Below are positions 30,218 through 39,173 of a stretch of DNA of 64,000 bases, piece by piece; the stretch's first letter is position 1; every line of letters begins with the position of its first letter. Under the pieces are notes generated by a model that saw only the letters and a program-made list of their open reading frames with translations, had not been told where the DNA came from and made no database searches. Source of the stretch: a virus. The stretch is from IMG/VR virus record IMGVR_UViG_3300017971_000207, positions 62,001 to 126,000 of that record; one strand, 5' to 3'. Both the position numbers and the translations under genes were made by a program.

Positions 30218-33200
30218 CTATCTTATCGGACAGCTTCCGCTAGCGCACGCCTCCTCAATCTCCATCTCACCGCCGTTGACCAGCGGGTGGTCGTGGTCGA
30301 TGTTGGAGGCTAGACGCTCAAAGGTCTCGCGGTCTATCGCCTCGTAGGGAGGCTGGGCGTAGCCATGAGCCTTGGGCAAGCAGGTGGTGCTCTTAAGCCG
30401 CGGCACAAACTCCCCGAGAAGAGCGGCAAGCTCCTCCTGCTCCGTATCGGCGTCAAAGGTGATAGTGGCACTGACGGCATTATCTGCCCAGTGCTCCTGT
30501 ACGGCCGCCTGCCGTTCAAACTGCTGGCGCAGCGTCTGCGTCTGCGCAGTCACGCGCCCCGCGGGCGTCGACTCTGCGAAGCTGAACACGATCGTGTTCC
30601 CTGTCTGGTCGTACACATCAAGCTCGTGCGGAACGCCAGCCTCCATAAGGGCGCCGGCTAGGTTGTCCGCAATGTCCAAGCGAACACGGCGGATGTAGTG
30701 GCGCGCGAAGGGGGCGTGGATGCCTGGCGAGCTGCGGCTTAGCAACGATATGGTGCCGCTAGGCTTAACGGTGGTAACGGTCTTGGGGATAGCTGTGCCT
30801 AGCTCAATGGCGTAGCGCGTAGCCTCCCTGCGACATGCTCCGTACCACGCATCGAGCTGTGCTGGCGTCCAGTCGAAGTCGCAGATACCCCCCAGCCCTA
30901 CTCCTAGCCTCATGTTCTGCTGCTGCACCGCGTTCGAGATGGGGTCCGTCAGCTTAGACAGTCGATTGCGAAAGCAGTAGCGCGTGACAAGGCGAAACAC
31001 CTCGTCAGCGTCAGTCGTATCGTGGAACCGTGAGGGGAACACCTCGGACAGGTTGCACGCCTCACGGTTGTACAGCGGCAGCTCGCCACAGTTGCCCGTC
31101 GCTACGCCGTCTGCAATGAAGGTCTCGTGCGTCGGCTGCTTGAGGCAGAACACCGGCTCGTGTCCGATAGGCTCGATGCTCACGATCTCCGTGGTGAACC
31201 GCTCCGCATAGGGTCCCCTCTTCCACGAGCTGCGCCAGCTTAGATAGCGATCCTCCATATCCTCTCGGAGGAATCCGAGCTGCTCATAGAAACGGACCGC
31301 GTTGGCCTTTGAGACAACAAGGTCGTACTGCGTCTTGCACCAGTAGTCAGCAAGGTCCCCCTTACCATCAGGCAGACGGCGATAGCCTGCGTCTCGCCGC
31401 TTGTAGACGGACGACACGATGCCGAAGTTTAGGAGCAGCGTTTGAACATCACGGAGAAGAGCTGGGTTGCTCTGCGACAGACGGACGGAGAAGGTCTGCT
31501 TTTCGGCTGTCCAGTTTATCTGACCGTCTGTTGCGAAGAGGCCGCGGAGGTAGCCGCGGACGCACTTTTTGGTCCCGCGCCACACCACCTCTGGCACAGA
31601 GCCCTTCTCACGATAGCCTACCTCAGCCAGGGCACGGCTTAGCAGCGAGCTGCAGATGTCCTCGTAGCGATCATACACTTGACAACCGAAGCGCTTCAGG
31701 TGCCCGTTACGCGGCGCTACGGAGGCCGCTACCTCGTGGCACCACGCTAGATATTGCCCGGACATCTTGCGCTTGGCGTCCCAGAAGAATAGATGAGCGC
31801 GCTTGCCGTCCTCGCTCCAACAGCCGTCACCTTCGAGCCACCCAATAACATGCCCGAGAGCCTCGCTGCCGTCCGCCCCCCACAAACCCTCGCCGGATTG
31901 AAGTAGCAAGGTATCTCCAGGAGACAGGTCCTTAAGCTCCACAAAACCGTCGGGGGTCGGGAAGCGGTGATACGCCGTAGCCTTGATCTCGTTACCGTGC
32001 CGGGTCCGCATCCGGTAGACCTTCTCGGAGGCGCTTGTCTGGAAAGCCGCCTCCGCCTCGCGATGCACCGCTCCAGGCGAGACGTTCGTACGGTCCGTGC
32101 CGACACGAGCGTCGGTGGTGACCTGGAAAGCTTTGGCGTCCTTGAGATCTCGGATGGGTATTAAGCCCCATTGCGTGACGACACGGGTGTCGCCGGTGAG
32201 GCAGGGGTTGATCCCAACGATACCGGGGTCCGTCTCACGACATAGAGGGAGGTTGAACACACCAGGCTCGCCACCAGGCTCCGCAACGATGTCCGAAACG
32301 AGCTGGCGCCAGTCAAACCCCTCCAGCTCCTCCCTGCTTTGGAAGGCCAACGAGTTGTTGCTGGTGTGCCGATGCAAGGTTACCAGGCTCAGGTCCTTCT
32401 TCGCATTCCGGAAGGCTTGGTCGGTCGGGCTCCCCAAGGTCATCAAGGCGGAGTTGTGGACGAGCAAGCCGTTGCAGACAAACTCCTCAGCACCAGCTAC
32501 CTCGATATCGTAGGTGTCCGCGGTCTCGTCCGTCTCGGTCACGTCCTGCACACAGATGGGCACGAGACCCTGAGCTTCTCCGCCCAGCTCTTCGTAAAGC
32601 GGGAAGACCATCTGTTTGCTGGTTGAATCCCACCGACCTTTCCAGAAGGTGGTGCTGTGTTCTGCGCGCACCATCTCGGAGGGGTAGCCGTAGTCACACT
32701 GAGACACCGCGCTTACACGGACGCGCTTGGTCGCGTGGGGCTGCACTAGCTCCAGAAAGCGGGCCGTCGCGGTCCGTCCCACCAGATTGAGGTGGTACAT
32801 AGGCTGCCAAGACCCTCTAGCAGAGCGATTAAGCTTCAACCTCGTCGGTATTCCCAGGCTCGCGTAGACCGCCTGCACCTGCTCCAGGAAGGAGGGGTAC
32901 ACCGAGGCGCAGAGAACCACGGGGCGATTGCGTGCTGCACCGTCCGCATCTAGGAGGCCCGCCAGGTAGGAGGCTCGAACATGGGGGAGCCCCTCCAAGA
33001 TGAACGACGGCACGTTAAGAGGCTGACGGGGTTTCTTCAGATTATCGTCCAGGTACCAGGCTAGCTGCTTGGACTGTGCTCGTATCCTTAGACAGTCGTC
33101 GAGGGCTCGTGGGGGGCGCTCGTTGAGCCGGACCCCGTAGCGCGTCAATTGCTCACGGCATCTGTTTGCTATTGCGTTGTGATAGCCGTCGTTAGCAACT

Positions 33201-35401
33201 ACCACAGAAACATAGGCGTTGAACCCGTCGTCGCGTCGGTTGGCCCTGGTGTAGCCGTCTCCCTGAAAGTAGCCAAGAAACCAAGCGCTCTGCTCATCTA
33301 ACCGCGGAACGGTTATATCGACGCACGTCGTAGAGTGTTTCGGCTTGTCGTAGGACCACGAGGGCAGCTCAGTAGGACGCCCTGGTAGAATGGCGTCGAC
33401 AAACACCATACGGTCCCCTGGCTCCAGCTCTTTAGCCTCTTTGAACTCGTAGCGGCCGGGGGCTGTGAGGACGGCCACTCGATGGTTTCCGGTACAACGA
33501 AAGACGCCCATTTGCGTGGTCAGCTCGTAAAGAGCCTGAACGCCCTGGTGTACGTGCTCCGAGACCTTAGCAAACTTCGAGCCCCCTGTGAGAACCTCAT
33601 CGCCTACCGCAACGGCCTCGATAGGCTTCAGCCCGTTCTTGGTGTGAACCAAGGAGCCTTCGGGGAGACAGCGACGCACGTTGCCTGCCTTCACGCATAG
33701 CCCGATGTAGTTGGTGACATCCAGGCAGTCGATCGAACTAAGCCTCCGACCCCGAGCTCGACGGACAACCTCCCAGCAGGACCTCAGCATATGAGTTAGC
33801 GGGCCAGGGCCGCCGGCCACTCCGCCAAAGGTCCGGATGGGTGTACCTCGCGGGCGCACGCGGGACACGTCAATGACCACATCAACCCCCTGGAAGGCTG
33901 AGAGCAGCACCTCACCTAACGCCTTCATCCAGCCCTCACGTGAGTCCTCTACATCGTAACGGTGTGTGCTCCCGTTGAGCATCTCTCCGCTGTACTTCGA
34001 CACCTCGGTGTAGTTGGGGTGGTCCAGCCGACACTCGATGAACAGACGCGGGTTGCCTGGGGCAACAGGAGGGAGTGCCCCAATGTTATCGAGCCCTACA
34101 CCAACGCCTCCGCCAAGCATGAGCTGCTCAGACGTCCACACCCAGTCGTCCACGCCGGACAGCTGCACAAACCAGCAGTTGCCCGTTACTACGCCCCCCT
34201 CCAAGGTAAAGCTACCTGTCTCGGGCTCGGTAACGCAGAAGACCTCCTCTTCTTGTCCCTCATCCACGATCTCTCGCACGGTGTAGCGGGTAGGCTCGGG
34301 AACGACTGTAAGAATCTCCAGGCGTCCTGAGCGTATACCGTAGTTTGTCTCAGTGCTTGGATCCGTTGACCTACCAGTAACGCAGTATCCTAACAGTGGC
34401 GCACGCTCAGCCACCCAGTCCAACGCAGCGCTGTTCTGGGAGGACAGGCGATTGCTGGGCTTCCCCGGTCTAAGAGAGCCATCAGCTGCTAAGAGTCCGG
34501 CGAGAAAACCGGCCTGGTAAACAGTATCCAACCTGGTTGGGGGCAGGCTCTTGAGATCCTCCACAGACTTAAAGAACAGCACAGGCTCTCCATCCTGAGA
34601 AGGCGGCGTGCACGTGTACGAGAAGAAGCTAGCCCTCTCCAACCGCTCTCTGTGAGCAACCTTCTTACCGCACAACCGTAGCCTAAACGTGCTGAGCTTG
34701 AGCGTCTCACGGCTCCCATCTCCAAAGATGAGCCCATGAGCAAACCCATCGTTGAACGTCTTGGGGTCGCATCCTTCAAGCTCTTTTGCGCAAGCGGGTG
34801 TTACTAGGATCTGGTCACCCACCCGGAGGTCTGTGACCTCCCCGCGGTTCGAGGTGAACCAACGGTGCTCGGCTGTAGCTGTGAACTCAAAAGCGAAGCT
34901 GGACCTTAGCCCTGTAGGCTTCATGCGATAGCGGAGGAGCCGTTGCCTACCAAAGGACCTAACCTTTGCTGGACGCCATTGCCCATCCTTGGTCAACACC
35001 TCTACGGTTTCTCCTACCGCCTCCTCCAAGGTTGCAAGAACACCGTTGGCCCAGAAGCGAGTACCTCCCGAAAAGCAGTTGAACCGAGCGTTAGCAGGGA
35101 TGCCTGGCACACCACCGGTCCATAGCCCGCGACCGGGGGGCAACGCCTGGCAGGTCCAGAAGAGCTCAAACAGCCGCTCAGCCTCGGCGCGGCAGGGGCT
35201 TGGAGCCAAGGACACATTACCCTCCACCACGCGGCGGATAGTGTCGGTCCACGACTCCTCGTTGCGGCAGTACTTCGTTAGGTAGGTGCTACGGGAGAGT
35301 ATGCTCTCGAACGGGTCGCGGGCCCTCCTGTATGGCTCCAGGAAACGCTCCTGAAGCCGAAATTCCTGCGTCTCACGGGCCTTGACGACGATCTGCTGCA
35401 T
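30218..35401 (-). CDS. B12-dependent (class II) ribonucleoside-triphosphate reductase with three inteins
   Basis: It reduces ribonucleotides to deoxyribonucleotides by an adenosylcobalamin-generated thiyl radical, supplying phage DNA synthesis. The extein (about 650 residues) resembles the monomeric Lactobacillus-type enzyme: PPGRGLWTGG, N / CWFVQL (first redox Cys), NP / CGELPLYNREAC with the radical Cys and its partner 11 residues later (C408 and C419 in Lactobacillus numbering), VKPSGTISLLS, and a C-terminal CASGSC pair (C731/C736 equivalent). The ATG at 35401 follows GGAGAAGC. The inteins sit before the first redox Cys, at NVRR / SAL, and before the radical Cys. Confidence 0.93.
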   Translation of the reverse strand: MQQIVVKARETQEFRLQERFLEPYRRARDPFESILSRSTYLTKYCRNEESWTDTIRRVVEGNVSLAPSPCRAEAERLFELFWTCQALPPGRGLWTGGVPGIPANARFNCFSGGTRFWANGVLATLEEAVGETVEVLTKDGQWRPAKVRSFGRQRLLRYRMKPTGLRSSFAFEFTATAEHRWFTSNRGEVTDLRVGDQILVTPACAKELEGCDPKTFNDGFAHGLIFGDGSRETLKLSTFRLRLCGKKVAHRERLERASFFSYTCTPPSQDGEPVLFFKSVEDLKSLPPTRLDTVYQAGFLAGLLAADGSLRPGKPSNRLSSQNSAALDWVAERAPLLGYCVTGRSTDPSTETNYGIRSGRLEILTVVPEPTRYTVREIVDEGQEEEVFCVTEPETGSFTLEGGVVTGNCWFVQLSGVDDWVWTSEQLMLGGGVGVGLDNIGALPPVAPGNPRLFIECRLDHPNYTEVSKYSGEMLNGSTHRYDVEDSREGWMKALGEVLLSAFQGVDVVIDVSRVRPRGTPIRTFGGVAGGPGPLTHMLRSCWEVVRRARGRRLSSIDCLDVTNYIGLCVKAGNVRRCLPEGSLVHTKNGLKPIEAVAVGDEVLTGGSKFAKVSEHVHQGVQALYELTTQMGVFRCTGNHRVAVLTAPGRYEFKEAKELEPGDRMVFVDAILPGRPTELPSWSYDKPKHSTTCVDITVPRLDEQSAWFLGYFQGDGYTRANRRDDGFNAYVSVVVANDGYHNAIANRCREQLTRYGVRLNERPPRALDDCLRIRAQSKQLAWYLDDNLKKPRQPLNVPSFILEGLPHVRASYLAGLLDADGAARNRPVVLCASVYPSFLEQVQAVYASLGIPTRLKLNRSARGSWQPMYHLNLVGRTATARFLELVQPHATKRVRVSAVSQCDYGYPSEMVRAEHSTTFWKGRWDSTSKQMVFPLYEELGGEAQGLVPICVQDVTETDETADTYDIEVAGAEEFVCNGLLVHNSALMTLGSPTDQAFRNAKKDLSLVTLHRHTSNNSLAFQSREELEGFDWRQLVSDIVAEPGGEPGVFNLPLCRETDPGIVGINPCLTGDTRVVTQWGLIPIRDLKDAKAFQVTTDARVGTDRTNVSPGAVHREAEAAFQTSASEKVYRMRTRHGNEIKATAYHRFPTPDGFVELKDLSPGDTLLLQSGEGLWGADGSEALGHVIGWLEGDGCWSEDGKRAHLFFWDAKRKMSGQYLAWCHEVAASVAPRNGHLKRFGCQVYDRYEDICSSLLSRALAEVGYREKGSVPEVVWRGTKKCVRGYLRGLFATDGQINWTAEKQTFSVRLSQSNPALLRDVQTLLLNFGIVSSVYKRRDAGYRRLPDGKGDLADYWCKTQYDLVVSKANAVRFYEQLGFLREDMEDRYLSWRSSWKRGPYAERFTTEIVSIEPIGHEPVFCLKQPTHETFIADGVATGNCGELPLYNREACNLSEVFPSRFHDTTDADEVFRLVTRYCFRNRLSKLTDPISNAVQQQNMRLGVGLGGICDFDWTPAQLDAWYGACRREATRYAIELGTAIPKTVTTVKPSGTISLLSRSSPGIHAPFARHYIRRVRLDIADNLAGALMEAGVPHELDVYDQTGNTIVFSFAESTPAGRVTAQTQTLRQQFERQAAVQEHWADNAVSATITFDADTEQEELAALLGEFVPRLKSTTCLPKAHGYAQPPYEAIDRETFERLASNIDHDHPLVNGGEMEIEEACASGSCPIR
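31091..32203 (-). other. Reductase intein 3 (371 aa), before the radical Cys
   Basis: Begins CLTGDTRVVTQWGLIPI, ends GVATGN, +1 Cys is the thiyl-radical Cys of NP-CGE. DOD motifs VIGWLEGDGCW and YLRGLFATDGQI. The penultimate residue is Gly rather than His. Confidence 0.92.
32453..33670 (-). other. Reductase intein 2 (406 aa)
   Basis: Begins CLPEGSLVHTKNGLKPI, block B CTGNHRVAV, ends LLVHN with +1 Ser (NVRR-SALMTLGSP). DOD motifs FLGYFQGDGYT and YLAGLLDADGA are canonical. Confidence 0.93.
34178..35077 (-). other. Reductase intein 1 (300 aa), before the first redox Cys
   Basis: Begins CFSGGTRFWANGVLA, block B TATAEHRWFT, ends GVVTGN, +1 Cys of NCWFVQL. DOD motifs GLIFGDGSRE and LAGLLAADGSL. 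Penultimate Gly, not His. Confidence 0.92.
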
Positions 35402-35432
35402 AGCTTCTCCACGCGCACGCTTGCCCGCCAAG

Positions 35433-35459
35433 AGGCCCGCGCCTCCTGCGGGTCTTTTT
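35433..35459 (+). terminator. Hairpin with U-run, plus strand
   Basis: AGGCCCGC-GCCTCCT-GCGGGTCT followed by TTTTT on the plus strand. No plus-strand gene ends here, so it may stop antisense transcription. In minus-strand RNA the loop carries AGGAGGC, about 35 nt upstream of the reductase start. Confidence 0.4.
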
Positions 35460-35465
35460 GGTTAA

Positions 35466-36035
35466 TCACGAGGTGAGGAGGTCTCGGACCTCCGCCTCTA
35501 AGCTCTCCACGACTCCCAGCTTGGGAGGATCGTCCGAGAGCTTAAACCGGACCTGCAGCAGGTCATCCTGGCTGTCTCCTCCCCATAAAGTGGTCGAGTC
35601 CACCGTCCCCACGATGGGCTCATCAAGCGTTATCTCATAAGGCGTGGGGCTGTAGGATAGCGTGATGTGCGGCTGATAGTCCGGGAACTTCTTCGAGAAC
35701 GGGACACCCCCGGCATCGAAGGCGCGCGCCAACTGCGCGCGCAGCTTCATAAGCGCAGGGCTGAGCACCTTAGCGATTATTGGGTGTCCGGGCTTGTCGT
35801 CCGGGTTCTCAGGGAAGTAGGACACCTCCCTGACCACTACCTCGAACGGCGGTGTGCGGTCCATGATGGGGGCCGCAATCTCTATCGCGCCACCCAACGT
35901 GTGCAAAGGCACTCCCTTGCCGAGGTAGAGCATCGTGATGTGGTGGCTGTTTGCCCCCACATGCTCCCCAGGACAGCCGATACTTCTAAGGCGCTCACTG
36001 AGCGCGGGTGACATGGCTACCCCTAAAAACGACAT
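35466..36035 (-). CDS. 2H phosphoesterase (189 aa)
   Basis: Two H-x-T motifs, HHITMLYLG (about 31-39) and HITLSYS (about 123-129), define a 2H (LigT/2'-5' RNA ligase-like) phosphoesterase. It should cleave a 2',3'-cyclic or 2'-5' phosphodiester. Known phage members include RNA-end healing enzymes and anti-CBASS nucleases (Acb1). Nothing in the sequence separates these. ATG at 36035 or the Met eight codons in, which has AGGGG just upstream. It follows the reductase promoter region and precedes RNase HII. Confidence 0.8.
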   Translation of the reverse strand: MSFLGVAMSPALSERLRSIGCPGEHVGANSHHITMLYLGKGVPLHTLGGAIEIAAPIMDRTPPFEVVVREVSYFPENPDDKPGHPIIAKVLSPALMKLRAQLARAFDAGGVPFSKKFPDYQPHITLSYSPTPYEITLDEPIVGTVDSTTLWGGDSQDDLLQVRFKLSDDPPKLGVVESLEAEVRDLLTS

Positions 36036-36098
36036 CCCTTGGTTCTACCACGATTCGAGGCTAGTTAGCATCTTTACGACACAGCCCTTAGACGGCCT

Positions 36099-36179
36099 CT
36101 AATCATCTCCAGCAGATAGCCCCTGATGGCGTTTCTGAAGCGAGCTGATGTCGTCCGAAAGCCCCGTATAATCCTGCAT
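36099..36179 (-). CDS. Possible 26-aa peptide
   Basis: A short frame (MQDYTGLSDDISSLQKRHQG) in the 172-nt gap between the 2H phosphoesterase and RNase HII. A GTG 18 nt earlier with GAGAGG upstream would lengthen it to 32 residues. No homologue recognised; weak support. Confidence 0.25.
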   Translation of the reverse strand: MQDYTGLSDDISSLQKRHQGLSAGDD

Positions 36180-36207
36180 CAGCGAGCACGGGGCCACACC
36201 CGCCTCT

Positions 36208-36870
36208 CTAGTCTACCTTGAAAGGGCGGAAGCTCCGCCGGTGTATCTCGCACGGCCCCAGCCGCTCAATCGCGTCCATGTGGGCCTTAACGCCGTAACC
36301 CTTGTGGGCTGCGAAGCCGTAACCCTTGTAGGTATCAGACAGCTCAACCATGAGCCGGTCTCGAACCACCTTCGCGAACACGCTAGCCAAGGAGACCGCA
36401 GGCACCAGCCTGTCGGCGCGCGGAAGACAGACAACCTCAGCTACGTCCGGCTTGCCTATAGCGGGAAGCCTCATCCCATCGACCACAACAAAAGGGGGAT
36501 AGGCCAGCCGGTAAAATGTGGCGCGGATAGCCTCGGCTTGGGCGTCCGCCTGCGCTGCATCAATGTCTCCCTTGTCAATCTCGGCCGCGCTCACCTCCCC
36601 GATACCCACGACCACGTGGTCGTCATCCTTTAAGCTCTCAAAGAGCTGCTCTCGCCGCGCGGGGCTGAGCCGCTTGGAGTCGGTTAAAAGCTTGGGGGGC
36701 TTCCAGTCAATCGAGACCGCTGCTGCAGCCGCTACAATCGGCCCTGCTAAAGCTCCACGCCCCACCTCATCCACTCCCACGATGGTTCCCGGACGGAGGA
36801 GCTTTAGCAGCGCAGCTAACATCGCGAGGTTTTGCTGGTCAACCTCTTCTTTGCTCAGCGTATCAGTCAT
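36208..36870 (-). CDS. rnhB: Ribonuclease HII
   Basis: It cleaves RNA in RNA-DNA hybrids, removing primers and misincorporated ribonucleotides. Motifs: VGVDEVGRGALAGP (the DEVGRG active site), LTDSKRLSPARRE, FVVVDGM, and SLASVFAKVVRDRLM, then HKGYG. The ATG at 36870 has GGGGG upstream and overlaps the stop of the preceding gene by 8 nt. About 220 residues, normal for the family. Its presence with primase fits a self-contained replication system. Confidence 0.95.
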   Translation of the reverse strand: MTDTLSKEEVDQQNLAMLAALLKLLRPGTIVGVDEVGRGALAGPIVAAAAAVSIDWKPPKLLTDSKRLSPARREQLFESLKDDDHVVVGIGEVSAAEIDKGDIDAAQADAQAEAIRATFYRLAYPPFVVVDGMRLPAIGKPDVAEVVCLPRADRLVPAVSLASVFAKVVRDRLMVELSDTYKGYGFAAHKGYGVKAHMDAIERLGPCEIHRRSFRPFKVD

Positions 36871-37717
36871 GCTTGCCCCCCAATAGGGGCGCTGCAGCAA
36901 TGCCCGAGACTAGACCTCTGCCTGCCACGCCAATCGCCGACGGCACCCACCCACACCCCTTGACGAAAGCCTCCGCTGCCTCCCGCGTTTGACCTTGCTC
37001 CGAGTAGCACTTAGGAGAGCCGTCGCCATAGACCCCATGGGTAGACCAATCCTTGTCGGATCCCTTGGGTTCGCAGAGCCAGTCTATGAGCGCCTCCGCA
37101 GTTGCAAAGACCGGGCTGCAGGGGCTCCCCTCCGAGACCGTCTCCCAGACCTGCCATCCTGGACCCGCTGGGGGTGGTGTGGGCTCCCACGCATCGTAAT
37201 CGTCCTGAGCGTCGGGGTGCATCGCCGAGCCCTTACAGACCGGACAGACGCCCCAGGAGTCCGGGTCTTGCCCCGCCAGCTCCAAGAGCCTCTGAGCAAG
37301 CCGCCATCGCGCTGAGCCGCCAAAACCAAAGGGACCATCCAGCTCTGTCTCGGACAGCTTCTCCACTAAGGTGAGAAACTCCGGGGAGGGAGGCAAGACC
37401 TTGGGGCGGCGCACCCACCCAAGGCGCCCGTCCGGCGCACGGGTGATCTCCCCTTTAGCTGTAGGGGCCAACGCAAACTCTTGCAGATAGGGGTGGGGGT
37501 AGCTCTGAGTGCGGCGGTCCATGACCGCCGCTTGCTCTCCCACCAGTGTGATGAATTGGCAGATAGATTCGAGCCATGCCCCCGCCGTGGTACGACCATT
37601 AACACACTCGTCTGGGGCCTTTGGGCACGGGCGTCCATGCGGGTTGAGGTAGCCCTCCCACACCTCCCCCCATTTGCCGTCAAAGTCTAACACCACTCGC
37701 TTGATCTCTCGTCCCAT
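36863..37717 (-). CDS. Conserved phage protein of unknown function (284 aa)
   Basis: The N-terminus GREIKRVVLDFDGKWGEVWE, then GYLNPHGRPCP, matches a conserved type found in many phage and bacterial genomes with no assigned activity. A CPVCKG zinc-type pair occurs in the middle and the C-terminus is Gly/Ala-rich and may be a membrane-associated or loop region. The ATG at 37717 is preceded by GGAGG. Confidence 0.65.
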   Translation of the reverse strand: MGREIKRVVLDFDGKWGEVWEGYLNPHGRPCPKAPDECVNGRTTAGAWLESICQFITLVGEQAAVMDRRTQSYPHPYLQEFALAPTAKGEITRAPDGRLGWVRRPKVLPPSPEFLTLVEKLSETELDGPFGFGGSARWRLAQRLLELAGQDPDSWGVCPVCKGSAMHPDAQDDYDAWEPTPPPAGPGWQVWETVSEGSPCSPVFATAEALIDWLCEPKGSDKDWSTHGVYGDGSPKCYSEQGQTREAAEAFVKGCGWVPSAIGVAGRGLVSGIAAAPLLGGKHD

Positions 37718-37739
37718 CTTAATCCTCCGTCCACACAGC

Positions 37740-37991
37740 TCAGTCCCGCTCCACAAAGACCCCCGGTCGAACCTCCTGGTAGCGTCTCTGCCGAGGCTTG
37801 AGAAAGCTCTGCATGATGCTTGCCCAGACCTTACTGTCCTTGAAATCCGTTCCCTTGGGATATCGCCCGAGATGGGTAAGGAACGGCTCGTGATCTCCTA
37901 TCCCCAGCCTGTTCAGGATTCGAAGGCAACGCATGCGATGAAAGCCGGTAACCTCCTTCATCCGGACAGAGATATCATACAGCTCCGCCAT
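37740..37991 (-). CDS. Small basic protein (83 aa)
   Basis: Not recognised. Helical N-terminus (YDISVRMKEVTGFHRMRCLRILNRLGIG) followed by a basic C-terminus. Overlaps the next upstream gene by 17 nt. Possibly nucleic acid-binding given its charge, but without a motif. Confidence 0.5.
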   Translation of the reverse strand: MAELYDISVRMKEVTGFHRMRCLRILNRLGIGDHEPFLTHLGRYPKGTDFKDSKVWASIMQSFLKPRQRRYQEVRPGVFVERD

Positions 37992-38280
37992 CCTCTCCCT
38001 CCTTACCGCCGTACTCCGCCGAGAACGCCTCCTCTAGCGCCGCAATCGCTCCATGCACCTCGGGCCCCAGCTGGGCCTGGTAGGGCTGTAGAACGTCAAG
38101 GAGACCCTCTGCTGCCCGCGCTATCGGGCAGGGCTCGGCCGCGAGCTCCGCTAGCTCCGCGACATCTACCAGCATCGCGCGAAGCGACTCAATCCTCTCG
38201 GCAGAGGGCAGAAGCGAGGCAGGCTCGCGCAGCCTCGCTAAGATTGATTTGACCAGCTGGTGTCGACGTAATGCTCCCAC
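37975..38280 (-). CDS. Small helical protein (101 aa)
   Basis: Not recognised. GTG start with GAGGAGGA upstream, overlapping the end of the phosphatase gene by 43 nt. Mostly Ala/Glu/Leu helices (LVDVAELAELAAEPC), probably a helical bundle. Confidence 0.5.
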   Translation of the reverse strand: MGALRRHQLVKSILARLREPASLLPSAERIESLRAMLVDVAELAELAAEPCPIARAAEGLLDVLQPYQAQLGPEVHGAIAALEEAFSAEYGGKEGEDGGAV

Positions 38281-38906
38281 CGCTCGTCCTCCTCGGGCAC
38301 CGGCCCAGGCTCGGTTAGAAAGCGCTCGTACTCCTCAACAAACCATTCCTGCTGCGGGGTTTGGATAGTGCCCTTGCGCGAGGCTCGCGTCTCCGCGATG
38401 GCATCCGCAGCGGACATACCCATCAGGATGAGGCAGCAGGCAACGACGAGGCCCGTGCGGCCTAAGCCTCCGCGGCAGTGCACAACGATATTCTCGCCAT
38501 GCTCCAGCCGCTTCACGAGCTCCCGGACGAGCTCGTGAAGGCTCGCCATCGAATGCGGGACGCTCACGTCGGGGAAGGGGTAGTAGATCGAGGCCATCCC
38601 CGCATGGCCAACCTCATAAAGCAGGTCGGGAATCTGCAAGAGCTTGAGCTCATGCCACTCCACCAGGGGGACAAGCACATCCACCTTGTGGTGACGAGCA
38701 AGAACCCCCACATCTGCCGGCAGGTTGCGGTCCCATATAGCGGTCAGCCCCCCCTCGTCCTTCTTGCCCGGCGCGAAGGTCATCCCAAGACGGCCCGGAA
38801 GGCCCGTCTCGACCCAGTCAACTAGGATCGGGTGGGAGATGCTGGTGCGGCGCTGTCCCGGCGGTTGGGGCTTAGCTTTCATCATCTTTGCTGCGTTCTT
38901 GGTCAT
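38238..38906 (-). CDS. Dual-specificity / tyrosine phosphatase (222 aa)
   Basis: The P-loop VVHCRGGLGRTGLV (HCx5R, about residues 140-153) and a preceding FPDVSVPHSMASL with the general-acid Asp identify a cysteine-based protein phosphatase close to CDKN3/PTP-like enzymes. It would dephosphorylate Tyr/Ser/Thr or an RNA 5' end; the substrate is not evident. The promoter TTGACA-17-TACACT lies 18 nt upstream and GGGAGAG precedes the ATG. Confidence 0.85.
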   Translation of the reverse strand: MTKNAAKMMKAKPQPPGQRRTSISHPILVDWVETGLPGRLGMTFAPGKKDEGGLTAIWDRNLPADVGVLARHHKVDVLVPLVEWHELKLLQIPDLLYEVGHAGMASIYYPFPDVSVPHSMASLHELVRELVKRLEHGENIVVHCRGGLGRTGLVVACCLILMGMSAADAIAETRASRKGTIQTPQQEWFVEEYERFLTEPGPVPEEDERWEHYVDTSWSNQS

Positions 38907-38923
38907 GATCTCTCCCTGTTATC

Positions 38924-38952
38924 AGTGTATAACATGGCGAGGGTATTGTCAA
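38924..38952 (-). promoter_or_regulatory. Promoter for the phosphatase gene
   Basis: TTGACA (38952-38947), 17 bp, TACACT (38929-38924). Confidence 0.7.
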
Positions 38953-39173
38953 GGGATGACCGCTCCGCCGTCCGGGAGGTTCTCCACAGAAGCCTCTGAA
39001 AGGCTCTTAATCTGGACAGACCTAGGGGAGCCCCTACAGCCTCGACAAAGCTTTGGCGGCACTGTGCCGGCATACAGGCGCCCGCAGCACCGAGCGATGT
39101 ACGTAGGGGTACCCTGGTCCAGAAAGGGCTTTACGAGGCGGCTAAGAGCTTCCTGTAGCTGGTCATCATTCAT
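38949..39173 (-). CDS. Small Cys protein (74 aa)
   Basis: Not recognised. Contains CCGRLY and CRGCRG pairs, a possible zinc ribbon. The last codons overlap the phosphatase promoter. Overlaps the upstream gene by 8 nt. Confidence 0.5.
   Translation of the reverse strand: MNDDQLQEALSRLVKPFLDQGTPTYIARCCGRLYAGTVPPKLCRGCRGSPRSVQIKSLSEASVENLPDGGAVIP

Noticed and set aside
30372-30698. Plus-strand frames antisense to the reductase and other long genes
   Set aside because: High-GC third positions leave antisense frames open; none has a ribosome site or recognisable domain.
36608-36623. Perfect ACGACCACGTGGTCGT palindrome
   Set aside because: It lies inside rnhB and encodes ordinary residues (HVVV). 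I treat it as chance relative to the gene-end family.
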